Shown: one piece after another, positions 19,790-28,885 of the stretch
How the letters are laid out: every line of letters starts with the position of its first letter
Position numbering within the stretch: position 1 is the stretch's first letter
NCBI GenBank assembly: GCA_907163375.1
Contig: CAJQUW010010404.1
Span: 266,747 to 330,746, forward strand
Reading direction: 5' to 3'
Source: Prostheceraeus crozeri
Lineage: Eukaryota > Platyhelminthes > Polycladida > Euryleptidae
DNA length: 64,000 nt
Notes under the pieces: model-generated
Database searches by the model: none
Seen by the model: the letters and a program-made list of their open reading frames with translations, nothing else
What the model was told of the DNA's origin: nothing
Position numbers and translations under genes: made by a program

Positions 19790-20560
19790 CATGGTACGGA
19801 GAGTTTCGTTGTAATATTCCAGTGACAGGGTGTTCCTTCCGGACAGCGGATAAGATCGTGGTGATGGGTACAGCAAGGGAGGGAGACTTTTCGGTAATCT
19901 CGACTCTACAACGGTCGTTGCGGTCTCTTTTCTCAACGTAGCACCTTGAACGCCAATCGGTCGAGTATTAGTTATCTTGTCACGGGTGGCTTATAAATTC
20001 TCTATTGCAAAAACGTCAGCTTGACTTGCTAACAAGTCTCTTACTATCAGATCAAGAAGCACTCAACGTGAGCATGGTAAGGAGAAGTTCGGTGTAATAC
20101 TTCCTTTTGACGGGCGTTCCTGTAAAGGGCGGCGGTGAAACCCGTAGCTATGTATACCGCAAGGGACATTCTGCAATGGTCAATCTTGTTAAACCTCTCT
20201 GCGTCATGTTTGCAAGTGATTGCCTCTGTCTCAACGTAGTATGCATTCGCGCCAGGGTGACATTTAGCCAGCTGTCGAAGGTTACTTCATAACCTCTCCA
20301 TAGCACCAATAGTGTGAAGCTCGGTATGAGTGAGGGATAAAATCCTCCATCACCTTAGGCGGCTTGATATCAGGCTACAACATGAGTGATGCGGAGATCT
20401 TTGATAGTGTACTTCCTGTTGGTGGGTTTGCACGGCGAGCGCTGCCGCAGATGGAAGGAGGGGTGTGTCATAGTTAAGACCGAAACCACTTAGCCGGTGT
20501 TGGGCAACTTTCCCAACGTCATCTTTTCTCGCTTGGTCATGAGTGCTTTAGATGTCTGCA
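19790..20560 (+). repeat. Three diverged copies of a GC-rich module
   Basis: Segments at about 19,790-19,990, 20,050-20,290 and 20,380-20,560 share an ordered set of short blocks: a GTAATATTCC/GTAATACTTCC start, GTTCC.T..GGAC, a GCGG block, ACCGAAACC..TTAGCCGGTGT and a CAACGT...TCTCGC end. The same set recurs in the 403-bp unit at 21,190-21,592. The short ORFs here (for example 20,107-20,292) are not conserved between modules. Mirrored in the right arm at about 37,200-38,000. Confidence 0.55.
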
Positions 20561-20745
20561 GCAGGTTTTTCAAAATCTCCACTCATCGTTTGATGATTTA
20601 CAAAGTAGGGCACATATCAAGTAAAGTTCTCATAATGACGTCTTAATCAATTCCTCCTTACTGCATGCTTGTCGTTTCTACACTCCGACTCTAACCTTTT
20701 AGAGCATACACATGTAGCACATACTATCCGTATCGAGAAAGTCTC

Positions 20746-20934
20746 ATGAGTTCTTTTAAGAACCACTACCTCCTCGTGTCACCTGTGTATATTCCAAGTC
20801 GAGAGTTGAGAAACATAGAGGGCATTGACGAAGAAATGATGAATGGAATGATATGGGATTTGGACATTCACACGCCAAACGTATACAGCAAACACACTTC
20901 TCTCTTCTTTAGTGAGCAAGCTCTGAACACATAA
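20746..20934 (+). CDS. 62-aa ORF, left-arm copy
   Basis: MSSFKNHYLLVSPVYIPSRE, continuing EGIDEEMMNGMIWDLDIHTP. It is open and identical in both arms (see 36,832-37,020). A diverged relative lies about 1.1 kb downstream at 21,822-21,960, sharing the nucleotide context ATGAGTTCT, GATGAATGGAATGA and ACACTTCTCTCTTC. The product is unrecognised, with no signal or membrane segment. It may be an exon driven by promoter 1. Confidence 0.4.
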   Translation: MSSFKNHYLLVSPVYIPSRELRNIEGIDEEMMNGMIWDLDIHTPNVYSKHTSLFFSEQALNT

Positions 20935-21091
20935 GATACCGTAGTAAAATCATCAACGAATAAATCATATCGCAATAGGAATGTACATTGACAGATTCAA
21001 ATAGATGCTCATGCGTTCATAAAAGAGAGTTTGTAACATCAGCATTAATTGGAAGTGCGTGGGCGCACTGGAAACTCTTGCTCGTCTTGTG

Positions 21092-21188
21092 ATTGGACGA
21101 GAGGTCTCATCCATTCACCGCATAGGAAAATCTTATAAAAGGTAGTGCACCAGCTCTGCTCTTCACATTTATCTTTCACAAGGTGAGT
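21092..21188 (+). promoter_or_regulatory. Promoter 2, first exon and splice donor, left arm
   Basis: Inverted CCAAT box (ATTGG) at 21,092, TATAAAAG at 21,134, a pyrimidine-rich start region at about 21,160, and a near-perfect donor CACAAG|GTGAGT at 21,182/21,183. This implies a short non-coding first exon. The next strong acceptor in the same direction that leads into an open frame is TTGTTTAG at 24,580. Mirrored at 36,578-36,674. Confidence 0.6.
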
Positions 21189-21189
21189 G

Positions 21190-21592
21190 TTCGTGAGCTC
21201 CTGCTATCAGGTTGTTTTGACTTGCTATCAAGTTGAATAGTTTCTTGCTATCAAGAGATTCACTTCTGCTCATAAAACATATCATCGCTGTAATACCTCC
21301 TTTGCTCGAGCGTTCCTTCGGGACGGCGGGTACTGCCGTAGAGGGATTGCGTTGCAATGGTTGTTCGTCGTTTGTTAGACCGAAACCTCTGAGCCGTTGT
21401 TCATGTTGGGCGTTCGACTTCATACTCAACGTGACGCTTTCTCTCGCCAGGTCAGAGTACTTCAGCCATTCGACAAAGGTTAGTCTTTATGATATGGAGT
21501 AGAGTGAAATGTAATTCATTAGATGTCACTTGAATGATTGTTCCCATGATAAACGTTGATGAGACAGATGAAACACTTATGAAGTACGTACA
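21190..21592 (+). repeat. 403-bp unit, single copy in the left arm
   Basis: The counterpart of the four-copy array at 34,984-36,575. It begins inside the presumed first intron of promoter 2, with short repeats of CTTGATAGCAAG-type sequence. At 21,311-21,325 it contains a hairpin capped by TTCG (CGTTCC-TTCG-GGACG, one bulged T). Confidence 0.8.
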
Positions 21593-22074
21593 TGTTTAGA
21601 TGAAGTATGTGAATTTTATTTTCTGTTGTTTCTCGAACAACGTATTCATATGAAGGACTAAAACTCTAACGTTGAGCATCTCGTCGGTATGCAACGCAAT
21701 GCGTCATGTTTGCAAGTGATTGCCTCTGTCTCAACCTAGTATGCATTCGCGCCAGGGTGACAGTTAGCCAACTGTCGAAGGTTGCCTTATAAACTTTCCA
21801 TTGCATACGTTTTGAGAACATGAGTTCTACCTGTCTCTATCAATGAGACGAATTGATGAATGGAATGAAATGGGAGGACACTCACGCGCCACACGCAGCA
21901 TAACACACTTCTCTCTTCCGTAGTCTAACAAGCTCTTTGCACATGGATCGCAGTCGATTGCTATCCCTGTATCAGAAGTGTAAGCTATCTTAATTTTATT
22001 TAGCACTATTTCATCTACCATCATCACCCATATGAAGTGTTATAAAATTTACAAATTAGACTAAGCGTTCTACA
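21593..22074 (+). other. Module remnant and diverged copy of the 62-aa ORF
   Basis: 21,690-21,800 repeats the 3' part of the 20,050-20,290 module almost exactly (TGCAAGTGATTGCCTCTGTC and GCATTCGCGCCAGGGTGAC). 21,822-21,960 is a decayed relative of the 62-aa ORF with a stop early on. The rest is AT-rich. The counterpart in the right arm is 34,495-34,890. Confidence 0.5.
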
Positions 22075-22325
22075 ATTGCAGGACTGCATGAAGAACCTGT
22101 TGTGAATAGTTATCAACTAAAAGTCAATACCCTTTGAGATAAAAAGTCGAAACAATCACTCTACTGAATAAAAGTAGACAGTAACTACGTAGATGAAATA
22201 AAATACGACACGGCAGTAAAAACAAGCAATCATTTCAAAAAGAAAATAAACAATGATACATAAGTATAAGAAGGCTCAATGAAGAGAAAATGAGGTACTC
22301 AAGACAAAGTTAAAGAGACTTCACG

Positions 22326-22784
22326 TCATCCATTCATCAATTCGAACTCGTTTGATAGTTTACGGATGTATAATGCTTCAAGCTTCTTCCTCTTCGCTTT
22401 ATGATGGAGTCCCGTGTGCAGTAAGGACCAGTGAATGTCCATTCTCCCATTGTGTTTTTTCTTCGCATGGAGGGCAACATGGCTAGTTTCATTATTTAAA
22501 TTGAGGTGTTCTTTGATGCGTGATTTTATCATGCATTCTGTCTCGCCAATATATATTTGGTTACATACGTTGCACGTCACCTTATATATCACGAATTTCA
22601 TATCACACAGGTTGATAGACGAAGATGATTTGCATGTAATGCAATCATTGGCACACAATGATTTTTCTTTCGGTGGACGAAAATACTTGTTCATGGCCCT
22701 GTTATTAAATGATAGGTAAATTTTGTCATTTAATCCAGTCCGTCGCATAACCCTCAGCATCTTCCGTTTAATTTCCTCTGACAC
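22326..22784 (-). pseudogene. GIY-YIG endonuclease domain of Penelope-like element, left arm
   Basis: A 152-residue frame with the Cys pattern C.NDCITC, then the core VIYKVTCNVCNQIYIGETE (GIY-YIG equivalent), RIKEHLN, and HSSLLH-like tail motifs with ARKKLEALYIRKL-type ending. In Penelope-like elements this domain follows the reverse transcriptase and nicks the target. The frame stops a few residues earlier than the other copies. Confidence 0.85.
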
Positions 22785-23773
22785 AAAAGGACATTTGACA
22801 TAAAGACGATCCGTTTTCTTCTTTTCTTCCTAGACGATCCGTTTTCTTCTTTTCTTCCTAGACGATCCGTTTTCTTCTTTTCTTCCTGTTCTTTATGCTG
22901 CTCTCGTCTTTGATAATCCCGGTACACTCTGTCCAAGAAAGATTTGGGATAGCCATTACTGATAAATCGCTGCAACACCTTGTTCACTGAAGATTCTATT
23001 CCGTCTTGTGTAGAACGATACATAGCTCGACGAATTTCTCCCAATACGATGCCACGTTTAAGGGATACGGGAGAATGGGAGCACCAAGGATGAATTGTGT
23101 TGCTATGGAAATGCTTTGAGTATATACGCGAGCTAAAATGTCATTCATGAAGTCTCAGTTCACAATCTAAAAATGGTAGGAATCCTTCCAAATTAGGCAA
23201 TTCCATGGTGAATCTTATGTTGGTATGTGCTCCATTGGCACAATTCAAAACATCCTCGATATTGACGTGAGATGGATAGATGAGAAATATATCGTAGATA
23301 TATCTTTTCCAGTAAATATCCGCTGATAGACTTGATAAAATTTCATGTTCAACATAATTCATAAATATCACAGCTGCTTGCGGAGCAATAGGATTGCCCA
23401 TAGTGAGACCACTCTTCTGGATGTAACTTATTTCATTATGGATAATGGTGTCAGAGGAAAGGCAAAGATGAAACAATTCCAAAAAGTCACTCACTAGCAT
23501 ATCCTTCAAGAAGTCACTGGCATCCTGCCAATCTTGGTAAAATTCACTCATAACACTAAATAATCCCAAAACACCATTAACATCCTCAAAAGGTATACTA
23601 CCATATAGATTCTTGACATCAAAACTCGCAATAGAGTAAGGGCCTTCCAAAGATAAAGATTTGATCCATGTCATGAAAGAGTCCGTATCTCTTAAATGAG
23701 CAGGGACAAAACGTAGAAGTGAGTTAAGATGGTTGCCAAGTAATTTGGATAATTTCACTGATGGAGAGTCCAC
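22754..23773 (-). pseudogene. Penelope-like reverse transcriptase, partial, left arm
   Basis: It begins at motif 2 (GRPIAAAVDSPSVKLSKLLG); the part upstream of this was lost where the inverted copy joins at about 23,800. Motif A is SIASFDVKNLYGSIPFED, motif B SGLTMGNPIAPQAA. Motif C reads KRYIYDIFLIY where active relatives have YVDD, so the first catalytic Asp is replaced. The linker before GIY-YIG holds three copies of a 28-bp repeat (RLGRKEENGSS-like). The frame is split between 23,044 and 23,141. Not functional. Confidence 0.85.
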
Positions 23774-23837
23774 GGCCGCAGCGATGGGGCGTCCTTGTAA
23801 TTGACCTATTTATTACCTACCATTTAATAACAGCGCC

Positions 23838-24233
23838 ATGAACAAGTATTTTCGTCCACCGAAAGAAAAATCATTGTGTGCCAATGATTGCATTACATGC
23901 AAATCATCTTCGTCTATCAACCTGTGTGATATGAAATTCGTGATATATAAGGTGACGTGCAACGTATGTAACCAAATATATATTGGCGAGACAGAACGCA
24001 TGATAAAATCACGCATCAAAGAACACCTCAATTTAAATAATGAAACTAGCCATGTTGTCCTCCATGCGAAGAAAAAACACAATGGGAGAATGGACATTCA
24101 CTGGTCCTTACTGCACACGGGACTGCATCATAAAGCGAAGAGGAAGAAGCTTGAAGCATTATACATCCGTAAACTATCAAACGAGTTCGAATTGATGAAT
24201 GGATGCCGTGGAGTCTCTTTAACTTTGTCTTGA
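23838..24233 (+). pseudogene. Inverted second copy of the GIY-YIG domain, left arm
   Basis: 131 codons from MNKYFRPPKEKSLCANDCIT, nearly identical to the minus-strand copy at 22,326-22,784, including VIYKVTCNVCNQIYIGETER. It lacks any reverse transcriptase in its own orientation, so it is a partial terminal copy. Confidence 0.85.
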
Positions 24234-24580
24234 GTACCTCATTTTCTCTTCATTGAGCCTTCTTATACTTATGTATCATTGTTTATTTTCTTTTTGAAAT
24301 GATTGCTTGTTTTTACTGCCGTGTCGTATTTTATTTCATCTACGTAGTTACTGTCTACTTTTATTCAGTAGAGTGTCTGTTTCGACTTTTTATCTCAAAG
24401 GGTATTGACTTTTAGTTGATAACTATTCACAACAGGTTCTTCATGCAGTCCTGCAATTGTAACATCATTCTGTGCTCTATTGCCACTGACGAAGGCGGAA
24501 GCCGAAATATTTGGCAGAATAATATAACTTTGGTATCTGAGAAATATTTTTTTTTCTTTCGAATGGAGGACATTGTTTAG

Positions 24581-24934
24581 GTGACTCTAAGGACGTATGT
24601 CGAGCTGCCCTTAGTGATAGTCTTCCAACTCATGATGAATGATGATATGCTTACGACCTACATTCAACCATTGGTGCATGCCCACACCCTTCCCCACAAC
24701 GAGCTTGTCTGCTACATTGTATTCATGAGTGTGGCTCAAAGTAGGAAATTGATTGATGAGACTTTGCTGAAATATCCAAGGCGCGTATTCAAGCATGGTC
24801 GCCTACTGTTGGAGTATTATTATCAATGGCGCGACGACACACAACATTTGCCCACCCATGTTTTACCACACCTATCAACGGAAGAATACAATAGAGCTTT
24901 AGTCGAGACGGTGAAAATAGACGATGAGCGCTAG
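24581..24934 (+). CDS. 117-codon exon of an unknown gene, left arm
   Basis: An open frame that begins exactly after an acceptor-like TTGTTTAG and runs to TAG at 24,934: TLRTYVELPLVIVFQLMMND, then SVAQSRKLIDETLLKYPRRV and LEYYYQWRDDTQHLPTHVLP. There is no good ATG at its start; the first in-frame ATG is about residue 18. I therefore read it as a downstream coding exon, perhaps of the promoter 2 transcript. The right-arm copy (30,624-30,977) is also open, with few differences. Helical, no motif, no known family. Confidence 0.5.
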   Translation: MTLRTYVELPLVIVFQLMMNDDMLTTYIQPLVHAHTLPHNELVCYIVFMSVAQSRKLIDETLLKYPRRVFKHGRLLLEYYYQWRDDTQHLPTHVLPHLSTEEYNRALVETVKIDDER

Positions 24935-25020
24935 CGGGCGAATGAAGCATCGGCGAGAGTGGGAATCAACTTGATGCTATTCTCCGATGATTGTTGTCTA
25001 ATGAGAATCAAGCATTCCTT

Positions 25021-25135
25021 TATAAATAGAGAGCCTTCCACAGTGAGAATCATTCCATCGTTGAATCGTACAAGTGACGGACGCACATTCTCTCTCTCTA
25101 CATCCCTGTTATATTATCCAACTAAAATGGTAAGT
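25021..25135 (+). promoter_or_regulatory. Promoter 3 with start codon and splice donor, left arm
   Basis: TATAAATAG at 25,021, a leader of about 75 bp, then AAAATG|GTAAGT at 25,127-25,135: an ATG directly abutting a strong donor. Mirrored at 30,424-30,537 on the minus strand. Confidence 0.6.
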
Positions 25136-25901
25136 CGCTATTTTCCTCCCTCTCCTCCCTTGAACGTAAACTTAATACAATCTTTTTTATTTTCTGGCAT
25201 CTTCTACATCTACTACACTGACAGGACAAAATGGTGGCCAGACGTTACAGGGTTCGCTACAATCAGATCATCTACAGCTGAGACCAGTGGAAGAAACAAC
25301 CAAGGTACATAATCCTACACCGCTACAGCGTAAATTTAAACAAGTCTTGCGTCATGAGGATCACAGCGTAGTACTGCAAACGGGAATGCTCCCTTCCACT
25401 GATGTGAAGATATTGAGCAATCAGTATGGGGACTACTTACTGATCCCCGTGAGTCCGTACATTCGCCACCAACTTGACATTATTGAAGAGTACGTGACAT
25501 TAAATATGGACATTCCTACTCCTCTTGCTCAAGAGTGGAAGGCGAGAGATGAAAAGGATACTCCCTATACAAAGATTTGGGATGGCAATCAAATTTGCCT
25601 ACCATCATCACATTGGTGTAGTTATTATAAAAAGGATGGAGATCAATCAATGCCCATCAGATGTGATGAGCTCGGAGAAGGTACTTGGGATATCCTTTTC
25701 AAAGTGAATGGGCTATATTATGGTCGACACAAGGATAATAAAATAGCCTCTCTCTCCATGCATATGGAATCCATCCTATATATTCCAAAGCCACCCAGCG
25801 TAGATGACATTATTGACGAAATCCTTAACAGCAGTGGTACGAAGCGCAAGTCGGAGAAGAATGCTACCTCAAAACGCAAATCAAAGAAGGAGAATTACTA
25901 G
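25127..25901 (+). CDS. Spliced basic protein of unknown function, left arm
   Basis: Proposed: exon 1 is only the ATG (25,127-25,129). The intron is 25,130-25,241, ending GGCCAG. Exon 2 is 25,242-25,901, giving about 220 residues starting M-TLQGSLQSDHLQLRPVEE. An alternative acceptor at 25,224 (ACTGACAG) looks better as a site but puts the long frame out of phase with the ATG. The protein has a mixed alpha/beta body (LPSTDVKILSNQYGDYLLIP, TWDILFKVNGLYYGRHKDNK, YIPKPPSVDDIIDEIL) and a Lys/Arg-rich C terminus (KRKSEKNATSKRKSKK) that looks like a nuclear localisation or nucleic-acid-binding tail. No family recognised. The right-arm copy is interrupted. Confidence 0.55.
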
Positions 25902-26061
25902 TCCTTTCCTAACTCTACCCTATGACAATTCGCTTATGTGCTTTGAGTGTCGTAGACATGGTCTTATTAGATACATTTTACTTCTTCGTTGCCATCATAT
26001 CATTTGTGTACTTTGTCGTGAAAAGCATCGATGTAATTCTTCATTTTGTGATATGTTATAG
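25858..26061 (+). CDS. RING-finger-like ORF, left arm
   Basis: The frame overlaps the end of the basic protein in another phase and runs to TAG at 26,061. The later part is the interesting one: MCFECRRHGLIRYILLLRCH, then HIICVLCREKHRC and FC. This fits C-x2-C, C-x-H-x2-C-x2-C, C-x4-C, close to a RING finger (the usual last pair is C-x2-C). RING proteins are often ubiquitin ligases. An acceptor-like TTACTAG at 25,902 could start this as a separate exon. The copy at 29,497-29,754 is identical, which argues that the frame is kept. Confidence 0.45.
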   Translation, partial: RMLPQNANQRRRITSPFLTLPYDNSLMCFECRRHGLIRYILLLRCHHIICVLCREKHRCNSSFCDML

Positions 26062-26090
26062 AACGTTTCCTTAGATGTGTAAATTTCCGT

Positions 26091-26672
26091 TTTAGGCTTC
26101 TATCATCATTTTTATGGATTGTGAGGGTGAACCTGTACAGGAGGTCAGTGCTATTGCTATGAACAATTGGACATATCAGATTGTTAGTGTCTATCATCAA
26201 CATGCCAACTGCGATCCCAATGTTGATCAATGGGCGAGAAAACACATTCATGGACTTAATCTGAAATATTTGCAAGACTATGGCTTTTCTTGTGAGACTG
26301 CTCTTCTTATTGACTTTAAACGATGGTTAGCTGCTTTCAATGTTATACGCATCTTTTGTAATAATCCTGGTAAGGAGAGGAAAGTATTTCCCAATCTAAT
26401 CATTGATGATATTTTGCTCCCGCCTTGGGATAGTAGAGTGAATCAACATTATCATGAAGTCACGAAACGCTTTAAGGATTTGTGTGTTCCTATTTTGTCT
26501 GTTCGTTGTAGTAGCTACGTTCATAACCAATGCTTCTTTCCTCCTTACCTCAACACTGCCAAAGTCCTGTATGGTTATCATTGCTCGCTATATGACAGTT
26601 ACCAGCTGTATCTATTTTATCTGTTTCAAACCATTGATTTGTAATGCATGCTTGTTACAGTTATTCAATAAA
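26091..26672 (+). CDS. DEDDh-exonuclease-like protein, left arm
   Basis: Acceptor-like CCGTTTTAG ends at 26,095. The ATG is at 26,114 and the stop at 26,644, with AATAAA at 26,667. The 176-residue protein begins MDCEGEPVQEVSAIAM, the D-x-E of an Exo I motif. A middle block (IDFKRWLAAFNVIRIFCNN) could carry Exo II, and the end has YGYHCSLYDSYQLYLF, where H-x4-D fits the Exo III motif of the DEDDh class. This suggests a 3'-5' exonuclease or an inactive RNase H-fold relative. The right-arm copy (28,914-29,444) is identical over all 176 residues. An ATG start 19 bp after the acceptor suggests an upstream non-coding exon. Confidence 0.55.
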
Positions 26673-26825
26673 TGTTATTATGCGAAGAGTTGTTGTTTTC
26701 ATGCAACGGATGGGTTAGATGAAGGGTGATCATATCTTTTTCAAATGACTGTGGAACATTGATTTCCATCATGAAGATTTAAACAGTTAGATTCGATGAC
26801 GAACAAGATTTACTAGTTTGCAAGT

Positions 26826-27560
26826 TAGGCTAAGCGTTCTACTATTTTCAAACGAAAGATACAGTTTCAACAGTTTACAGATTAAAAATAAAGTTTCAAC
26901 AGTGTGTACGTTAGAAATAAAGTTTTAGTCGTTTGCGCATTAGAAATAAAATAAAGTTTCAACCGTTTACAAGTTCAAAATAAAGTTTCAACAGTGTGTA
27001 TGTTAGAAATAAAGTTTTATCTGTTTGTAAAATGAGATTGTAGGATTTACTAGTTTGCAAGTTAGACTAAGCGTTCTACTATTTGTAAACAAAAGATACC
27101 GTTTCAACAGTTTACAGATTAAAAATAAAGTTTCAACAGTGTGTACGTTAGAAATAAAGTTATATCTGTTTGTAAAATAAGATTGCGGGATTTTATAATT
27201 TGCAAGTTAGACTAAGCGTTCAACTATTTGTAAATGAAAGATATAGTTTCAACAGTTTACAGATTAAAAATAAAGTTTCAATAGTGTGTACGTTGGAAAT
27301 AAAGTTTTATCTGTTTATATGTTACAAACAAAATGAAGTTTCAACAGTGTGTACGTTAGAAAAAAAGTTTTATCTGTTTGTATGTTAGAAATAAAGTTTT
27401 AGCTGCTTGTATGTTAGAAATAAAGGTATAACAGTTTATATGCTAGAAATAAACGTATAACTGTTTGTAAAATAAGATCATAAGATTTACTAGTTTGCAA
27501 GTTAGATAGACTAAGGGTTCTACTATTTGTAAATTGAAAATAAAATTATAACTGTTTACA
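26826..27560 (+). repeat. AATAAA-rich tandem tract, left of the centre
   Basis: Imperfect units of about 30-60 bp built from GTTAGAAATAAAGTTT, TTTCAACAGTGTGTAC and TTTGCAAGTTAGACTAAGCG. I count about 14 AATAAA hexamers on the plus strand, directly downstream of the exonuclease-like gene. The mirrored tract at 28,080-28,750 has them on the minus strand. Confidence 0.85.
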
Positions 27561-28079
27561 AGTTAAAGCGTTGATGCGATGATGAACAATTAATAAGCTG
27601 AGAAGCTTTAGGTTCACTTTAACATTACCACATGTTTACAGATAGAAATGTATCACAGCAAAGCTACTTCATGAGTTAGTTTGCCAGATATGTATCATCT
27701 CAAACTTCTACTCCGTTGTTGAAATTTCAGTTTTGTACATATTTGAAGTATCATCATTGCGGTTTGTTCTTCATGTGTTTACGATGAACGCACACATGAG
27801 TCTTAAGACACTATGGTTGTATTTTATACGTTTCGACAAAGACTGAGCGAAGTAAATAAAAATCTAAGTTGAAAATCTCTCAGGTTGTATTATCAAATAT
27901 CTTAGTATTATACAAAGTTGAGAATGTAAGTTGAACATTTTATCGGAATGTTGTTTTAAAATGAAAGTAAGAACTTCATCGTATGAGTATTCAAAGCATG
28001 TCTTGTAAATCAAATGTGTATAGTACTGACTTGATAGAATCAAACTTCACAAACGCGTTTATATATCTTTACTATGTTT
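27561..28079. other. Centre of the palindrome
   Basis: About 520 bp lying between the two arms. No ORF or promoter is convincing. The first 170 bp (to about 27,730) has an inverted partner at 33,780-33,970 in the right arm, so it is not unique to the centre. Confidence 0.7.
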
Positions 28080-28750
28080 TTCGTTTACAAATAGTAGAAC
28101 GCTTAGTCTAACTTGCAAACTAGTAAATCCTACAATCTCATTTTACAAACAGAGAAAAACTTTATTTCTAACGTACACACTGTTGAAACTTTATTTTTTA
28201 ATCTACAAACTGTTGAAACTTTATTCTATTTCTAACACACAAGCAGCATAAACTTTATTTTTAACATAAACACTATTGAAACTTTATTTTTTAATCTGTA
28301 AACTGTTGAAGCTATATCTTTCATTTACAAATAGTAGAACGCTTAGTCTAATTTTCAAATTATTAAATCCCGCAATCTTATTTTACAAACAGATATAACT
28401 TTATTTCTAACGTACACACTGTTGAAACTTTATTTTTAATCTGTAAACTGTTGAAACTGTATCTTTTGTTTACAAATAGTAGAACGCTTAGTCTAACTTG
28501 CAAACTAGTAAATCCTACAATCTCATTTTACAAACAGATAAAACTTTATTTCTAACATACACACTGTTGAAACTTTATTTTGAACTTGTAAACGGTTGAA
28601 ACTTTATTTTATTTCTAATGCGCAAACGACTAAAACTTTATTTCTAACGTACACACTGTTGAAACTTTATTTTTATTCTGTAAACTGTTGAAACTGTATC
28701 TTTCGTTTGAAAATAGTAGAACGCTTAGTCTAACTTGCAAACTAGTAAAT
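28080..28750 (-). repeat. AATAAA-rich tandem tract, right of the centre
   Basis: Inverted counterpart of 26,826-27,560, with units AAACTTTATTTCTAACGTAC and ACACTGTTGAAACTTTATTT. Poly(A)-signal hexamers lie on the minus strand, downstream of the minus-strand gene set. Confidence 0.85.
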
Positions 28751-28885
28751 CTTGTTCGTCATCGAATCTAACTGTTTAAATCTTCATGATGGAAATCAAT
28801 GTTCCACAGTCATTTGAAAAAGATATGATCACCCTTCATCTAACCCATCCGTTGCATGAAAACAACAACTCTTCGCATAATAACA

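Larger units (their letters stand above)
22075..24560 (-). mobile_element. Penelope-like element, left arm, with inverted terminal copies
   Basis: Minus-strand order: partial reverse transcriptase (23,141-23,773 and on to 22,754), then a GIY-YIG endonuclease (22,326-22,784) and a 3' UTR. A second GIY-YIG/3' UTR copy lies upstream in opposite orientation (23,813-24,560), so the reverse transcriptase is bracketed by inverted repeats of about 0.7 kb. Such rearranged terminal copies are usual for Penelope-like elements. The outer left copy lacks about 100 bp present in the other three. It interrupts the presumed first intron of the promoter 2 transcript. Confidence 0.88.
17702..27560 (+). repeat. 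Left arm of a giant inverted repeat
   Basis: Its sequence recurs in inverted order between 28,080 and about 40,050. Matching pairs include: satellite edge 18,187 with 39,588; 82-aa ORF 19,091-19,339 with 38,425-38,673; promoters at 19,728 and 21,134 with 38,036 and 36,632; 62-aa ORF 20,746 with 36,832; gene block 24,581-26,729 with 28,829-30,977. Arms are near-identical in the gene block but differ in copy number of a 403-bp unit (1 left, 4 right), by about 1 kb of extra DNA in the right arm, and in the orientation of a reverse-transcriptase segment. Confidence 0.95.

Noticed and set aside
19744-19941. 65-codon ORF beginning at the promoter 1 start region
   Set aside because: It starts at a GTG ten bases after the TATA box and its downstream part is not conserved among the related modules; more likely leader sequence.
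22075-24560. LTR retrotransposon, suggested by long terminal copies around a reverse transcriptase
   Set aside because: The terminal copies are inverted, contain a GIY-YIG domain, and the reverse transcriptase has Penelope-type motifs; no gag, protease or integrase is present.
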